A DNA stretch of 64,000 bases from Flavobacteriales bacterium. Lineage in GTDB: Bacteria; Bacteroidota; Bacteroidia; Flavobacteriales_D; Sanyastnellaceae. Both the position numbers and the translations under genes were made by a program. Positions 53,809 through 61,989 of this stretch are shown here, piece by piece. Position 1 is the first letter of the stretch. Each line of letters starts with the position of its first letter. The notes under the pieces are model-generated. The model saw only the letters and a program-made list of their open reading frames with translations. It was not told the origin of the DNA and searched no databases. The stretch spans positions 19,849 to 83,848 of the forward strand of contig CANGTU010000005.1 of the NCBI GenBank assembly GCA_947456965.1, read 5' to 3'.

Positions 53809-54735
53809 ATGAAGGGGTTGGTTCTGAAATCAACGGGAAAGTGGTACGACGTGGTGGGCGCCGATGGAGCCAGGTATCGTTGTCAGGTGCGTGGAAAACT
53901 GCGCCTGCGGGGTCTGTCCACCACCAATCCCGTCGCGGCAGGCGATCATGTGGAAATCGAAGTCGAGAACGAAGGCCAAGCCAGTATTGTGGATATTGAG
54001 GAGCGCCGTAACTACATCATACGTCGCTCCGTGAACCTCAGCAAGGAAGCTCAGATTGTTGCAGCTAACCTAGATCTGGCGGTGCTGTTCGTGACCGTGG
54101 CCCGGCCCCAGACGACCTTTGGATTTATTGATCGTTTTCTCGTGACTGCTGAAGCCTACCGCATACCAGTGGTGCTTTTGTTTCACAAGGCCGATCAGTA
54201 TACAGATAAAGAACTCGAACTAGTCTATCATTATGCAGAGATCTATTCGTCCATCGGTTACGCGTGCCTGAAATCATCACTGGAAACCGGCGAAGGCCTC
54301 CCGGAATTGCAGGAAATGATGAAGGACAAGGTCACGCTGTTCTCCGGCCATAGTGGTGCGGGCAAGTCGTCGCTTGCGAATCACTTCATTCCTGGATTAG
54401 ACACCCGCATCGGAGAAATCAGCACCTGGAGCGGCAAGGGACAACATACCACCACATTTGCCGAAATGCACGCGCTGCCATTCGGTGGCTACCTGGTAGA
54501 TACGCCGGGCATCAAGGGATTTGGCATTATCGACATCCCTAAGCACGAGCTCGGACATTACTTCCGTGAGTTCTTCACCTTGCTTCCCGAATGCCGGTTT
54601 GCCAACTGCACACACCAGAACGAGCCCGGTTGCGCCGTGATGAAGGCCCTCGGGGAGGGAGCCATCGCTCCAAGCCGATACGAAAGCTATTTGTCCATGT
54701 GGGCTGATGAAGAAGATCGCTCACCCTATCGTTGA
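53809..54735 (+). CDS. rsgA: ribosome small-subunit-dependent GTPase A (G4 motif FHKAD)
   Basis: 308 residues. RsgA checks late 30S assembly. An N-terminal OB fold (about 1-75) precedes a circularly permuted GTPase: G4 as FHKAD (His126 where Asn of NKxD is normal), then G1 GHSGAGKSSL, G2 region GKGQHTTT and G3 VDTPGIKGF. The C-terminal zinc knuckle is complete (ECRFANC, HQNEPGC). Length and order match the family. It lies 20 bases after the photolyase-related gene and before a TPP riboswitch. Confidence 0.95.
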   Translation: MKGLVLKSTGKWYDVVGADGARYRCQVRGKLRLRGLSTTNPVAAGDHVEIEVENEGQASIVDIEERRNYIIRRSVNLSKEAQIVAANLDLAVLFVTVARPQTTFGFIDRFLVTAEAYRIPVVLLFHKADQYTDKELELVYHYAEIYSSIGYACLKSSLETGEGLPELQEMMKDKVTLFSGHSGAGKSSLANHFIPGLDTRIGEISTWSGKGQHTTTFAEMHALPFGGYLVDTPGIKGFGIIDIPKHELGHYFREFFTLLPECRFANCTHQNEPGCAVMKALGEGAIAPSRYESYLSMWADEEDRSPYR

Positions 54736-54739
54736 ACGG

Positions 54740-54772
54740 TTTGGTGTTTTGTTCTTCGCGCCTGTAACTTAG
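54740..54772 (+). promoter_or_regulatory. putative promoter TTTG-N21-TAACTTAG upstream of the TPP riboswitch
   Basis: TTTG 54740-54743, spacer 21 bases, then TAACTTAG 54765-54772, one mismatch to TAnnTTTG. The same TAnnTTAG variant occurs before the DUF6089 and maeB genes. Predicted start is near 54776-54779, just at the riboswitch P1. Confidence 0.45.
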
Positions 54773-54776
54773 CCGC

Positions 54777-54885
54777 GCATACTCAAGGGGTGCCCTGCCT
54801 GGCGGGGCTGAGATGATACCCTTTTCCGCTTCCATGCGGTAGGAACCTGGGCAGGTCATGCTGCCAAGGGAAACGTGAGAAATGC
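54777..54885 (+). promoter_or_regulatory. TPP (THI-box) riboswitch
   Basis: The conserved THI elements appear in order: GGGGTGCC, GGGGCTGAGATGATACCC (pyrimidine-binding J3-2 with CTGAGA), a variable P3a arm, GGAACCTGGGCAGGTCATGCTG (the CCTG...CTG helix P4/P5) and CCAAGGGA. P1 is CTCA 54782-54785 with TGAG 54876-54879, and could extend by GCAT 54777-54780 with ATGC 54882-54885. TPP binding would stabilise P1. No T-run terminator follows, so control is probably at translation, with AAGGGA and the following ATG sequestered. It precedes a TonB receptor, consistent with thiamine uptake repression. Confidence 0.93.
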
Positions 54886-54938
54886 CCCATCCGGCCCTTG
54901 GGTGGGGAATGACGAACCAACACATACATCACCTATGA
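54882..54938 (+). CDS. putative 18-codon leader ORF overlapping the receptor start
   Basis: ATG 54882 is 10 bases after AAGGGA of the riboswitch and its first codon pairs in the extended P1. The peptide is MPHPALGWGMTNQHIHHL. Its TGA overlaps the receptor ATG in an ATGA arrangement (54935-54938), a layout suited to translational coupling. A second hairpin (54885-54892 with 54900-54907) lies inside. No homologue can be recognised, and it may be accidental; the frame for a GTG-started longer receptor (54875) is the alternative. Confidence 0.4.
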   Translation: MPHPALGWGMTNQHIHHL

Positions 54939-57229
54939 GGAGAACGCTGTTGCGCGCGCTCGTGCTTTGTATTTATTCGGTATGCCTCCTTTGTGCTGAT
55001 TCCCATGCACAGGCAGATACATTGGGTCCTGTCATGCGGCGTGAGTTATCTCCGCTCCTGATTGAGGCCACACGCGCTCATGAGCGCACTCCAGTGACGT
55101 ATACCGATCTGGAACAGCAACAGATAGCACCATTGAATACAGGTCAGGATTTGCCCTATATCCTGAGGTTCACGCCTTCGCTGGTTGTCACCTCCGACGC
55201 GGGCAATGGAATTGGCTATACAGGACTCTGGATCCGCGGAAGTGATCCGAGTCGGGTGAACATTTCTATCAATGGCATTCCGCTCAACGATCCGGAGAGT
55301 CAACAGGTGTTTTGGGTGAACACCCCCGATCTGGCTTCATCGGCCGGATCCATTCAGATTCAGCGTGGTGTGGGAACCAGTTCCAATGGAGCAGCGGCCT
55401 TCGGCGGGCTCATCAAGATAGAGACTCTGGAGAAGAATCGCAAGCCCTACGGCAGGGTTGAACAAGCGTGGGGCTCGTTCAATTCCAGAAAACACTCCGT
55501 GCAGGTGGGTTCGGGCTTGTTGCATAACCGCTTTATGCTCGAAGGTCGCCTCTCGCGGGTATCTTCGGATGGGTACATTGATCGCGCCCGGACCGATCTT
55601 TTCGGTTATGAGTTGAACGGCACCCTGTTACTGGATGGCGGCGAGCTGGTTGTCACCGCATTCGGTGGCAGGGAGGAGACCTATCAGTCCTGGTATGGCA
55701 CACCGGCCCAACTGCTCGAGGGAGCAGGCCCGGAAGCGCTGGCCGATTTTGCCTCGCGCAACTCCTTCACGGCAGCGCAAACGGCCAACCTCCTGTCATC
55801 AGGTCGTACCTATAATTTCTACACATACGATAACCAGATTGACCATTACGGTCAGGACCATTTGCAGATCCATTATCGCAAGCAGATCGGGTCATCGTGG
55901 AATGTGAATGCCTCGGCCCACTACACGAGAGGCAAGGGTTACTTCGAAGAGTTCCGCGATGAAGATAACAGATCGCGCTACGGCCTCGCCCCTTACATCA
56001 CGCCTTCTGGTGCGGATACCCTGGACCAGAGTGATGTGGTGCGCAGGCGATGGCTTGATAATCACTTTTATGGTTTTGTCTTTTCTGCGCGCTATGCGCG
56101 GGATCGTAACCTGCTGACTATCGGAGGTGCGGCAAATGAATACCGGGGTGATCACTTTGGTGAACTCACATGGATGGAGTTGGCCGGGAATACACCGGAA
56201 GGATTCCGCTATTATGAGGGACAAAGTCTGAAGCGCGATGCCAACGCATATGTGCGCTATATCCATGACCTCGGCCAGGGTTGGGATCTTTACGGTGACC
56301 TGCAGGTCCGGTTGGTGGATTATGTTACGGCGGGCACTGATAATGATTTGCGGGCTTATGATGTCCAGGATGAGTTGCTCTTCTTCAACCCCAAAGCTGG
56401 CGTCAATAAGCGGATCGGCCGGGGTCGTGCATATGCCTCGGTGGCACTAGGAAGCAAGGAGCCCAATCGCAATGACTATGTGGATGCTCCTGAAGGAGAA
56501 ATGCCTCGGCCGGAATACATGACCGATGTGGAAGCAGGCTACCAGTGGGAGGGCAGTCAGGGTTTCGTGGGATTCAATGCCTTTTGGATGGACTACCGCG
56601 ACCAGCTTGTACTCACCGGGGCACTCAATGATGTTGGGGCCCCGCTTCGAACGAATGTTCAGGAGAGTTACCGCGCGGGTGTCGAGCTGGAGGCGCAGTA
56701 CAGAATAGCCCGTCCATTGCAACTCGTAAGTAATCTTACCCTGGCTGACCATCGTATCCGCCGGTTTGATGAAGTTATATACGACTATACAAGTGGCTTT
56801 GAAGTGGTGGTGGTGGAGCATCGCGACACACCCATTGCCTTTTCTCCCCGGATAGTAGCTACGGTGGGTGGAGTCATGAGGTTTGGGGAAAATCGCACGA
56901 AGTCCGCAGATTCGGGTCGGGCCGTTTCCTCTTTCTGGGAATTGAGTTGGATGCAGCGCTATGTGGGCCAGCAGCATCTGGACAACACGGGCAATGAGGC
57001 AGTGGTGCTTGGTGCTTACACTACCGGTGATGCTATGCTGGCCTATGTGCTGGAGGATAATCGAGGGGTATCCCTCCGCATTAACCTTTGGGTGAACAAT
57101 GTTCTTGACGCCCAGTATTCCAGCAATGGCTACACCTTCAGTTACATCTTCGGAGAGCGCATCACGGAACGCTTCTACTATCCTCAGGCCGGAAGAAACG
57201 TGATGATCGGACTAAACCTGGGATTTTGA
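54935..57229 (+). CDS. TonB-dependent outer-membrane receptor under TPP riboswitch, probable thiamine transporter
   Basis: 764 residues from ATG 54935 (MRRTLLRALVLCIYSVCLLC), a signal peptide; a GTG at 54875 in frame would add 20 residues of poor sequence. The plug domain (about 45-160) has LIEATRAHERTPVTYTDLEQ, LPYILRFTPSLVVTSDAGNG, WIRGSDPSRVNISINGIPLN and RGVGTSSNGAAAFGG; the rest is a 22-strand barrel, ending NVMIGLNLGF. Such receptors use TonB energy to import large or scarce ligands. The THI element indicates thiamine or a thiamine precursor. No SusD or ABC partner is adjacent. Its last 18 bases overlap the convergent EamA gene. Confidence 0.92.
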   Translation: MRRTLLRALVLCIYSVCLLCADSHAQADTLGPVMRRELSPLLIEATRAHERTPVTYTDLEQQQIAPLNTGQDLPYILRFTPSLVVTSDAGNGIGYTGLWIRGSDPSRVNISINGIPLNDPESQQVFWVNTPDLASSAGSIQIQRGVGTSSNGAAAFGGLIKIETLEKNRKPYGRVEQAWGSFNSRKHSVQVGSGLLHNRFMLEGRLSRVSSDGYIDRARTDLFGYELNGTLLLDGGELVVTAFGGREETYQSWYGTPAQLLEGAGPEALADFASRNSFTAAQTANLLSSGRTYNFYTYDNQIDHYGQDHLQIHYRKQIGSSWNVNASAHYTRGKGYFEEFRDEDNRSRYGLAPYITPSGADTLDQSDVVRRRWLDNHFYGFVFSARYARDRNLLTIGGAANEYRGDHFGELTWMELAGNTPEGFRYYEGQSLKRDANAYVRYIHDLGQGWDLYGDLQVRLVDYVTAGTDNDLRAYDVQDELLFFNPKAGVNKRIGRGRAYASVALGSKEPNRNDYVDAPEGEMPRPEYMTDVEAGYQWEGSQGFVGFNAFWMDYRDQLVLTGALNDVGAPLRTNVQESYRAGVELEAQYRIARPLQLVSNLTLADHRIRRFDEVIYDYTSGFEVVVVEHRDTPIAFSPRIVATVGGVMRFGENRTKSADSGRAVSSFWELSWMQRYVGQQHLDNTGNEAVVLGAYTTGDAMLAYVLEDNRGVSLRINLWVNNVLDAQYSSNGYTFSYIFGERITERFYYPQAGRNVMIGLNLGF

Positions 57230-58126
57230 CGCATCTGAAGAGCTGACCAGATACACACCGAGGAAAATCATCAGGGTGAAGAGACCTTTGAGCCAGGTGA
57301 AGTCAAGATGAACCGGGGTGTTCAGCAGCAAACTGAATATCCAGCTGAATAAGCCGGCAAGTAGCGGCTGGAAATAGATGTAGGCACTGGTAGTCGTGGA
57401 TGACACTACTGACAGGGCAAGGATGTTCAGGAGGTAGGTCAGAAATGTTACGCAAACAATCACATAGCCCACGGCAAACCACTGCCAGCTCGTGAGGCTA
57501 TTCCAGCTTACAGAGTACAATCCCGTTCCTCCGAAGGGTAATACGCAGATCAGACCGATGGTAAAAACCCATGTGATGACCTGGAGTGGATGATACTTCA
57601 TCATCAGGGGCTTCACCAGCACGAGATAGAAAGCATAAGACATACTGTTGATGAGAATAAAAGCATCACCGAGTGCATGGCTGTTTTCGGAGCGGTCGAG
57701 ACTACTCAGCATCAGGATTGCCAGCGCGCCTGCCGCGCCTGCAACTACACCGGTAATTTTTCTCGGTGTGAGGGGGGCGCCGGATACCCCGGCGGCAATG
57801 AGCATGACGAGGATCGGATTGCTCGTCATGATGATCGCGCTGTTCAGCGGTGAGGTGAGTGCAAGTCCGTTGAAGAACAGCAGTTGGTTTACCGCTACAC
57901 CGGTGATACCGCACAGGATCAGCCTGGGCCAGTCGGATCGATGCGGTAGTTTGATATAGCGATGTCCGACTATCCAGAAAAGAATCACTGCACCAAGCAC
58001 CCTCATCGCTATAAATGCGTTGGGCGCAATCGGGTGAGGCATCACGGATTTCGCGATGACGTAGTTGGCACCATAAATCAGTGCCACAGCAGCCAATGCC
58101 AGATGAGCCCCGAGGACCTTATTCAT
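57212..58126 (-). CDS. EamA/DMT-family transporter
   Basis: 304 residues from ATG 58126 (MNKVLGAHLALAAVALIYG); the frame continues upstream only to a TTG. Ten hydrophobic segments in two EamA repeats (about 5-140 and 155-295), with motifs GANYVIAKSVM and the second-repeat ALSVVSSTTTSAYIYFQPLL. DMT proteins export amino acids, nucleosides or other small metabolites. No substrate can be read from the sequence. Last gene of the minus-strand operon from the PPTase; 38 bases after the ArsC-like gene. Overlaps the TonB receptor 3-prime end by 18 bases. Confidence 0.9.
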   Translation of the reverse strand: MNKVLGAHLALAAVALIYGANYVIAKSVMPHPIAPNAFIAMRVLGAVILFWIVGHRYIKLPHRSDWPRLILCGITGVAVNQLLFFNGLALTSPLNSAIIMTSNPILVMLIAAGVSGAPLTPRKITGVVAGAAGALAILMLSSLDRSENSHALGDAFILINSMSYAFYLVLVKPLMMKYHPLQVITWVFTIGLICVLPFGGTGLYSVSWNSLTSWQWFAVGYVIVCVTFLTYLLNILALSVVSSTTTSAYIYFQPLLAGLFSWIFSLLLNTPVHLDFTWLKGLFTLMIFLGVYLVSSSDASKSQV

Positions 58127-58164
58127 TTCCCGAAGGGGCAAACATACGGATCAACTGCACCGGC

Positions 58165-58518
58165 CTAAGGCATGGATGCCTTGGCAGCAGCCACCACCTT
58201 AGGAGCGTTGCCGATAAAAATCTGGTTGCCATTGATGACGACCGGACGCTTGAGGAAGGTGTACTCTTCAAGGATGAGTTTCCGGTAGTCCTTTTCGCTG
58301 AGTTTTTTTTCCTGAAGCCCCAGTTCCCTGTACTTGAGCGCCCTTCTGCTGAACAGGGCCTCATAGCTCCCGGCCAGTTCCTTCAGGGAATCGAGCTCAG
58401 CGGCTGAAATGGGTCTGGCTTTGATACACTGCTTTTCAAATCCTGCTGCCAGTTTTCCGAAGTCATCTAGGATGTGCTGGCATGTTCCGCAATTCGATAG
58501 GTGATAAATCTTTTTCAT
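58165..58518 (-). CDS. ArsC/Spx-family thioredoxin-fold protein
   Basis: 117 residues from ATG 58518 (MKKIYHLSNCGTCQHIL). The active-site region NCGTCQ gives a CxxC as in Spx, though ArsC-type redox use is possible. The C-terminal EEYTFLKRPVVINGNQIFIG is the ArsC/Spx hallmark (FLKRPV). Arsenate reductase, glutaredoxin-like reductase or transcriptional regulator (Spx, MgsR) are all possible; no ars genes are near, so arsenic resistance is not supported. Between udk and the EamA gene. Confidence 0.85.
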   Translation of the reverse strand: MKKIYHLSNCGTCQHILDDFGKLAAGFEKQCIKARPISAAELDSLKELAGSYEALFSRRALKYRELGLQEKKLSEKDYRKLILEEYTFLKRPVVINGNQIFIGNAPKVVAAAKASMP

Positions 58519-58553
58519 GATCAAATAATATGTAATGAAATAACCACAAGAGG

Positions 58554-59183
58554 TTAACCTTGTTCAAGAGCTGATTCAATGATCTCGGTCAGTGCAGCCA
58601 ATCCGGTGTCAAATGAATGTGTGTTGTCAATGATCAGATCGCAACCGGGCCGGTAGGGCTCCATGTACTGGATTTCGGCGGGTCTAACGTGATTGTCCCA
58701 CTGATAGCGCACATCTTCCTCTGCATAGCCGCGTTCTTCTGCATCCCGGCGTATACGTCGCTCAAGTCGCGTCTCCAGGTGGGCTTCAATGAACACCTTG
58801 TACTGAAGTAGTTGCCGTATCTCGCTGAAGTGAAATACAAACAGTCCTTCCATGATTATCACAGGGGCCGGCTGCACGAGGATGGATTTAGGTTTCCAAT
58901 CTGGGTTGTTAAAATTGTATTCTGATTTTTCAATAGGATTTCCTTCGATAAGCCTGCGCATATCCTTCACAAAATGATCCCGGTCAATGGAGGTGGGCAG
59001 GTCGAAATTGGTGATGCCGTTCTGATCCTGTACTTGCTCATGCCTGGGCAGGTAGTAGTTGTCCTGGCTCACCAGACAAATGGCTGAGGGGTCGAAGTGA
59101 TTGAGCAAAGCGCGCAGGAGGGTGGTCTTACCAGAGCCGCTGCCTCCGGCTATTCCGATGATGAAGGGTTTTTTTCTGATCAC
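58554..59183 (-). CDS. udk: uridine kinase
   Basis: 209 residues. Uridine/cytidine kinase of pyrimidine salvage. P-loop IAGGSGSGKTTLLRALLNHF, SQDNYYLPRHEQVQ, NFDLPTSIDRDHF, VIIMEGLFVFHF and the lid region RIRRDAEERGY are visible. Starts at GTG 59183, overlapping the TGA of the VWA gene (GTGA), so coupled. In the same window cdd encodes the deaminase of the same salvage route. Second gene after VWA in the operon. Confidence 0.95.
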   Translation of the reverse strand: MIRKKPFIIGIAGGSGSGKTTLLRALLNHFDPSAICLVSQDNYYLPRHEQVQDQNGITNFDLPTSIDRDHFVKDMRRLIEGNPIEKSEYNFNNPDWKPKSILVQPAPVIIMEGLFVFHFSEIRQLLQYKVFIEAHLETRLERRIRRDAEERGYAEEDVRYQWDNHVRPAEIQYMEPYRPGCDLIIDNTHSFDTGLAALTEIIESALEQG

Positions 59184-60487
59184 TTCCTGGACTGTTTGCG
59201 CAATTCTCCGATGAGCAGATCACCGGCTACATCAAGTGAATCGAGTGACAAAAATGAGCCATTTCCGAGCTCGGCGAGTTCAGACAGTTTGGTGGATGCG
59301 AATGCGCTGCCCCTTATGGCTACGGTGCTGGTCCGGAATTGTCGTGATGCCGATCTGTACACGAGTTTCCTGATGTCAGCCTGATCTTCGGGATTGAATG
59401 CGCCATCCGTGATCACGATGAGCTGGTTATTGCCCCCGGGCACAAAGGTCTTGCGGAGTATTTCGTAGCTACGTCGGAATCCCTTGGTGCCACTGGTCTT
59501 TCCTCCTGCCTGAAGGTCTTTGACCACGGTGAGGATTTCATCCTTATCAGCACCGCTGCGGGTGGTCATGAGCACACGGGCTTCATCGGCATAGCTCACC
59601 AACGTGAGCTGGTCCATCGGACGGAGGATTTCAGTCAGGTCGCCGAGGGCCTTCCGCATAAGATCCATCTTGTCGCCCACGCTCATAGAGCCGCTGATAT
59701 CGAGAAGAAACACAATGTTATTGGCCGCATATTGGTCTTCGGGCAGTAGCTCCGGTGCCTGCTCTGCTTCCGCGGTAGTGTCGGGTGGAATGTAGAGTCC
59801 GTCAGTCATCGGGTTAAAGGATGGATCCCGGCGCAGACGCAGTACGAATCGATTGTGTCGGCTGTTGATATAGGATTTCAGAGAGGCTGGGTAATATCCG
59901 GATTTTTCGGCACTGATTTCAAAGAAGCCGATTCTCGCTTCCTGGCTGACCTGACCCTGATTGTTGGTCAGGAGGCGAAGCTGGAGATATCCATTTTCTT
60001 CCAGGCGCACCAATGCCTTGGGAACAGGCAGTCCGGTGTCATCATCGAGTACCTCTACGAGAAAGAGATTGGATGCACAGCATTCGGGTTGGCGCTGGCT
60101 GAAGTCGGGACAGGCAGTGTCTCCATTCGGATTGACATACTGCACAAGTGCCGTCACCGGCAGGACCAAGGGTGTGGGTGAGTTAGCAAAGTAGAGTTGG
60201 ATACGGTCCTCGAACGGGCCATTCTTACGCGGATTGAAGCGAATACGGACCACGATGATGCCACCCGGCTGCATTTCGCTGCTGGAGATGCGTACATCAT
60301 ACTCATGACTGAAGGTGTGTCGCAACAGAAAGTCTCGTTGCCCGGAAAGGTTCTCCACGAGGATGTCCACCACCGGCTCAGTATCACGTGTGAATGTACC
60401 GAAGTGAATAGCCTGCGGTGAAATCCGCACCTGTGCTTGTGCAAAGCAGGCGGATATCATCAGGCTCAGGATACACAAGGGCTTCAT
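59180..60487 (-). CDS. exported VWA-domain protein with Ig-like N-terminal domain
   Basis: 435 residues from ATG 60487 (MKPLCILSLMISACFAQAQ), whose ATGA overlap with the GH3 stop fixes the start. After the signal peptide an ASPM/Hydin-like Ig domain (about 20-115, HFGTFTRDTEPVVDILVENL), a carboxypeptidase-regulatory-like strand region (about 130-210), then a vWA domain (about 245-425) with an intact MIDAS: IVFLLDISGSMSVGDKMDLM, TSGTKGFRRSYEIL, IVITDGAFNPEDQ. Such proteins bind divalent metals and partners at the surface or periplasm. Partner unknown; the operon context does not point to a known complex. Confidence 0.86.
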   Translation of the reverse strand: MKPLCILSLMISACFAQAQVRISPQAIHFGTFTRDTEPVVDILVENLSGQRDFLLRHTFSHEYDVRISSSEMQPGGIIVVRIRFNPRKNGPFEDRIQLYFANSPTPLVLPVTALVQYVNPNGDTACPDFSQRQPECCASNLFLVEVLDDDTGLPVPKALVRLEENGYLQLRLLTNNQGQVSQEARIGFFEISAEKSGYYPASLKSYINSRHNRFVLRLRRDPSFNPMTDGLYIPPDTTAEAEQAPELLPEDQYAANNIVFLLDISGSMSVGDKMDLMRKALGDLTEILRPMDQLTLVSYADEARVLMTTRSGADKDEILTVVKDLQAGGKTSGTKGFRRSYEILRKTFVPGGNNQLIVITDGAFNPEDQADIRKLVYRSASRQFRTSTVAIRGSAFASTKLSELAELGNGSFLSLDSLDVAGDLLIGELRKQSRK

Positions 60488-61986
60488 TGGTGTGCGCATT
60501 GGATCAGAGCATCCGCAACAGAATGGTCATTGGCGAGGCGCTGCACCTTGTTTTGTCCGCCGAGACGCCCCACAGATTTCATATAGGCATGGAAAGTTCC
60601 TGGCGGGAGCTGTGTGATCACCAGCGGTCGCAGCACATGGCCCTGAATCAGATCGCGGTAGTAGATGTTTTGTCTCGTCATTTCAGCATCGAGGTTCATT
60701 CCAAAGGCCTCGGGGTTCCCTGGAGGCTCTGCAAATTCGATGAGCCAGTGGTGATAGGGCAGTCCGGATGCAGGCGCTACCATGGGGGCCACATGGAATT
60801 CATTCACATGGCAGGGATTCAGGGCGAGTGCACTGGTCATGGCTCGTTCCACTTCTTCAGCAATGACATGCTCACCAAACGCACTGGTGAAGTGCTTTAT
60901 TCTGCCGGTTACCCGGATTCGGGGTGGGTTAAGGGATACAAAGCGGACAGTATCCCCGATGCTGTAGCCCCACAAGCCGGCATTGTTGCTCAGGATGAGC
61001 GCATAATTCACACCCACCTGCACCTCGTCCAGCGAGAGCCGTGGTGCATTGGACTCGAAGTATCGGTCGGCCGGAATGAATTCGAAATAGATGCCTGAAC
61101 GGGTGTTGAGCAGCAGACCTTCTTCCTGCCTGCTGTCCTGAAAGGCGATAAAGCCCTCGCTGGCCGGATAGGTTTCGATAGTGGGGATATCACGGCCGAT
61201 GAGTTCGCGGAATCGCTGCCGGTAAGGGTCGAAGTTCACTCCGCCAAAAACAAAAAGACTGAAGTTGGGAAACACGTCGGTGATGGTGGCCTTGCCTGTC
61301 TTATGAAGCAGCATCTCAAAATACATCTGCACCCAGGCCGGTATTCCGCTGATGAGCCGCATATCGGCAGGAATTGTTTCATCGGCAATGGCGTTCACTT
61401 TCGTTTCCCAGTCTTCGATGCAATTCACTGCATAGGAAGGCATGCGGTTGCGCTGGAGGTAGGCCGGTACATGATTAGCCACGATCCCGGATAGCCGGCC
61501 GTATGGAATACCCGAGGGAAGCATATCGAGCTTCGGCGAGCCCTGAAGGAAGATCATTTTACCGTCCACAAATGCACTTTCGCCCGTTTCCGCGATGTAG
61601 CTGAGCAGGGCATTGCGCGCGGAGCCGATGTGATTGGGCATGGAGGCATGCGTGAGTGGGATATACTTGGTGCCCGAAGTGGTACCTGATGTCTTGCAGA
61701 AGTACATCGGCTTGCCGGGCCAGAGCACATCGGCCTCACCGGATAGCGCCCGCTCGATCCAGTCCTTTAGTCCTTCATAATCGCGCACTGGAACTGCACG
61801 AGTAAAGTCGGCGTGTGTGAGCACCTCACTGAACCGGTGGTCTCGCCCGAACCGGGTGTGCCTGGCCTCCTGGAGCAATTGTCGTCGCACAGCGTGCTGG
61901 TTCTCCACAGCGCTGGCTGACTCCTCTTTTATCTTCCTTTGCAGGTATGCGGCCAGCAGGCGCGCAGCGGTTGACTTAAGCCCCAT
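60484..61986 (-). CDS. GH3-family acyl-acid amido synthetase-like protein
   Basis: 500 residues. Plant GH3 enzymes conjugate hormones to amino acids through an acyl-AMP; bacterial members belong to the same ANL-like superfamily. Seen here: the ATP-binding P-loop-like FCKTSGTTSGTKYIPLTHAS, LFVFGGVNFDPYRQRFREL, ETYPASEGFIAFQD and the C-terminal hinge VRFVSLNPPRIRVTGRIKHF. No signal peptide, so cytoplasmic. Start ATG 61986 lies 3 bases after the PPTase stop; its own end overlaps the VWA gene. Acid and amine substrates are unknown, but the neighbouring PPTase suggests a carrier-protein pathway. Confidence 0.9.
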   Translation of the reverse strand: MGLKSTAARLLAAYLQRKIKEESASAVENQHAVRRQLLQEARHTRFGRDHRFSEVLTHADFTRAVPVRDYEGLKDWIERALSGEADVLWPGKPMYFCKTSGTTSGTKYIPLTHASMPNHIGSARNALLSYIAETGESAFVDGKMIFLQGSPKLDMLPSGIPYGRLSGIVANHVPAYLQRNRMPSYAVNCIEDWETKVNAIADETIPADMRLISGIPAWVQMYFEMLLHKTGKATITDVFPNFSLFVFGGVNFDPYRQRFRELIGRDIPTIETYPASEGFIAFQDSRQEEGLLLNTRSGIYFEFIPADRYFESNAPRLSLDEVQVGVNYALILSNNAGLWGYSIGDTVRFVSLNPPRIRVTGRIKHFTSAFGEHVIAEEVERAMTSALALNPCHVNEFHVAPMVAPASGLPYHHWLIEFAEPPGNPEAFGMNLDAEMTRQNIYYRDLIQGHVLRPLVITQLPPGTFHAYMKSVGRLGGQNKVQRLANDHSVADALIQCAHQ

Positions 61987-61989
61987 GCT

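Noticed and set aside
58165..58518. Arsenic-resistance function for the ArsC-like gene
   Set aside because: No arsR, arsB or acr3 nearby; the CGTC motif fits Spx or reductase relatives equally well.
60484..61986. GH3 gene as a transfer from plants
   Set aside because: GH3-family proteins are widespread in Bacteroidota, and base use matches neighbouring genes.
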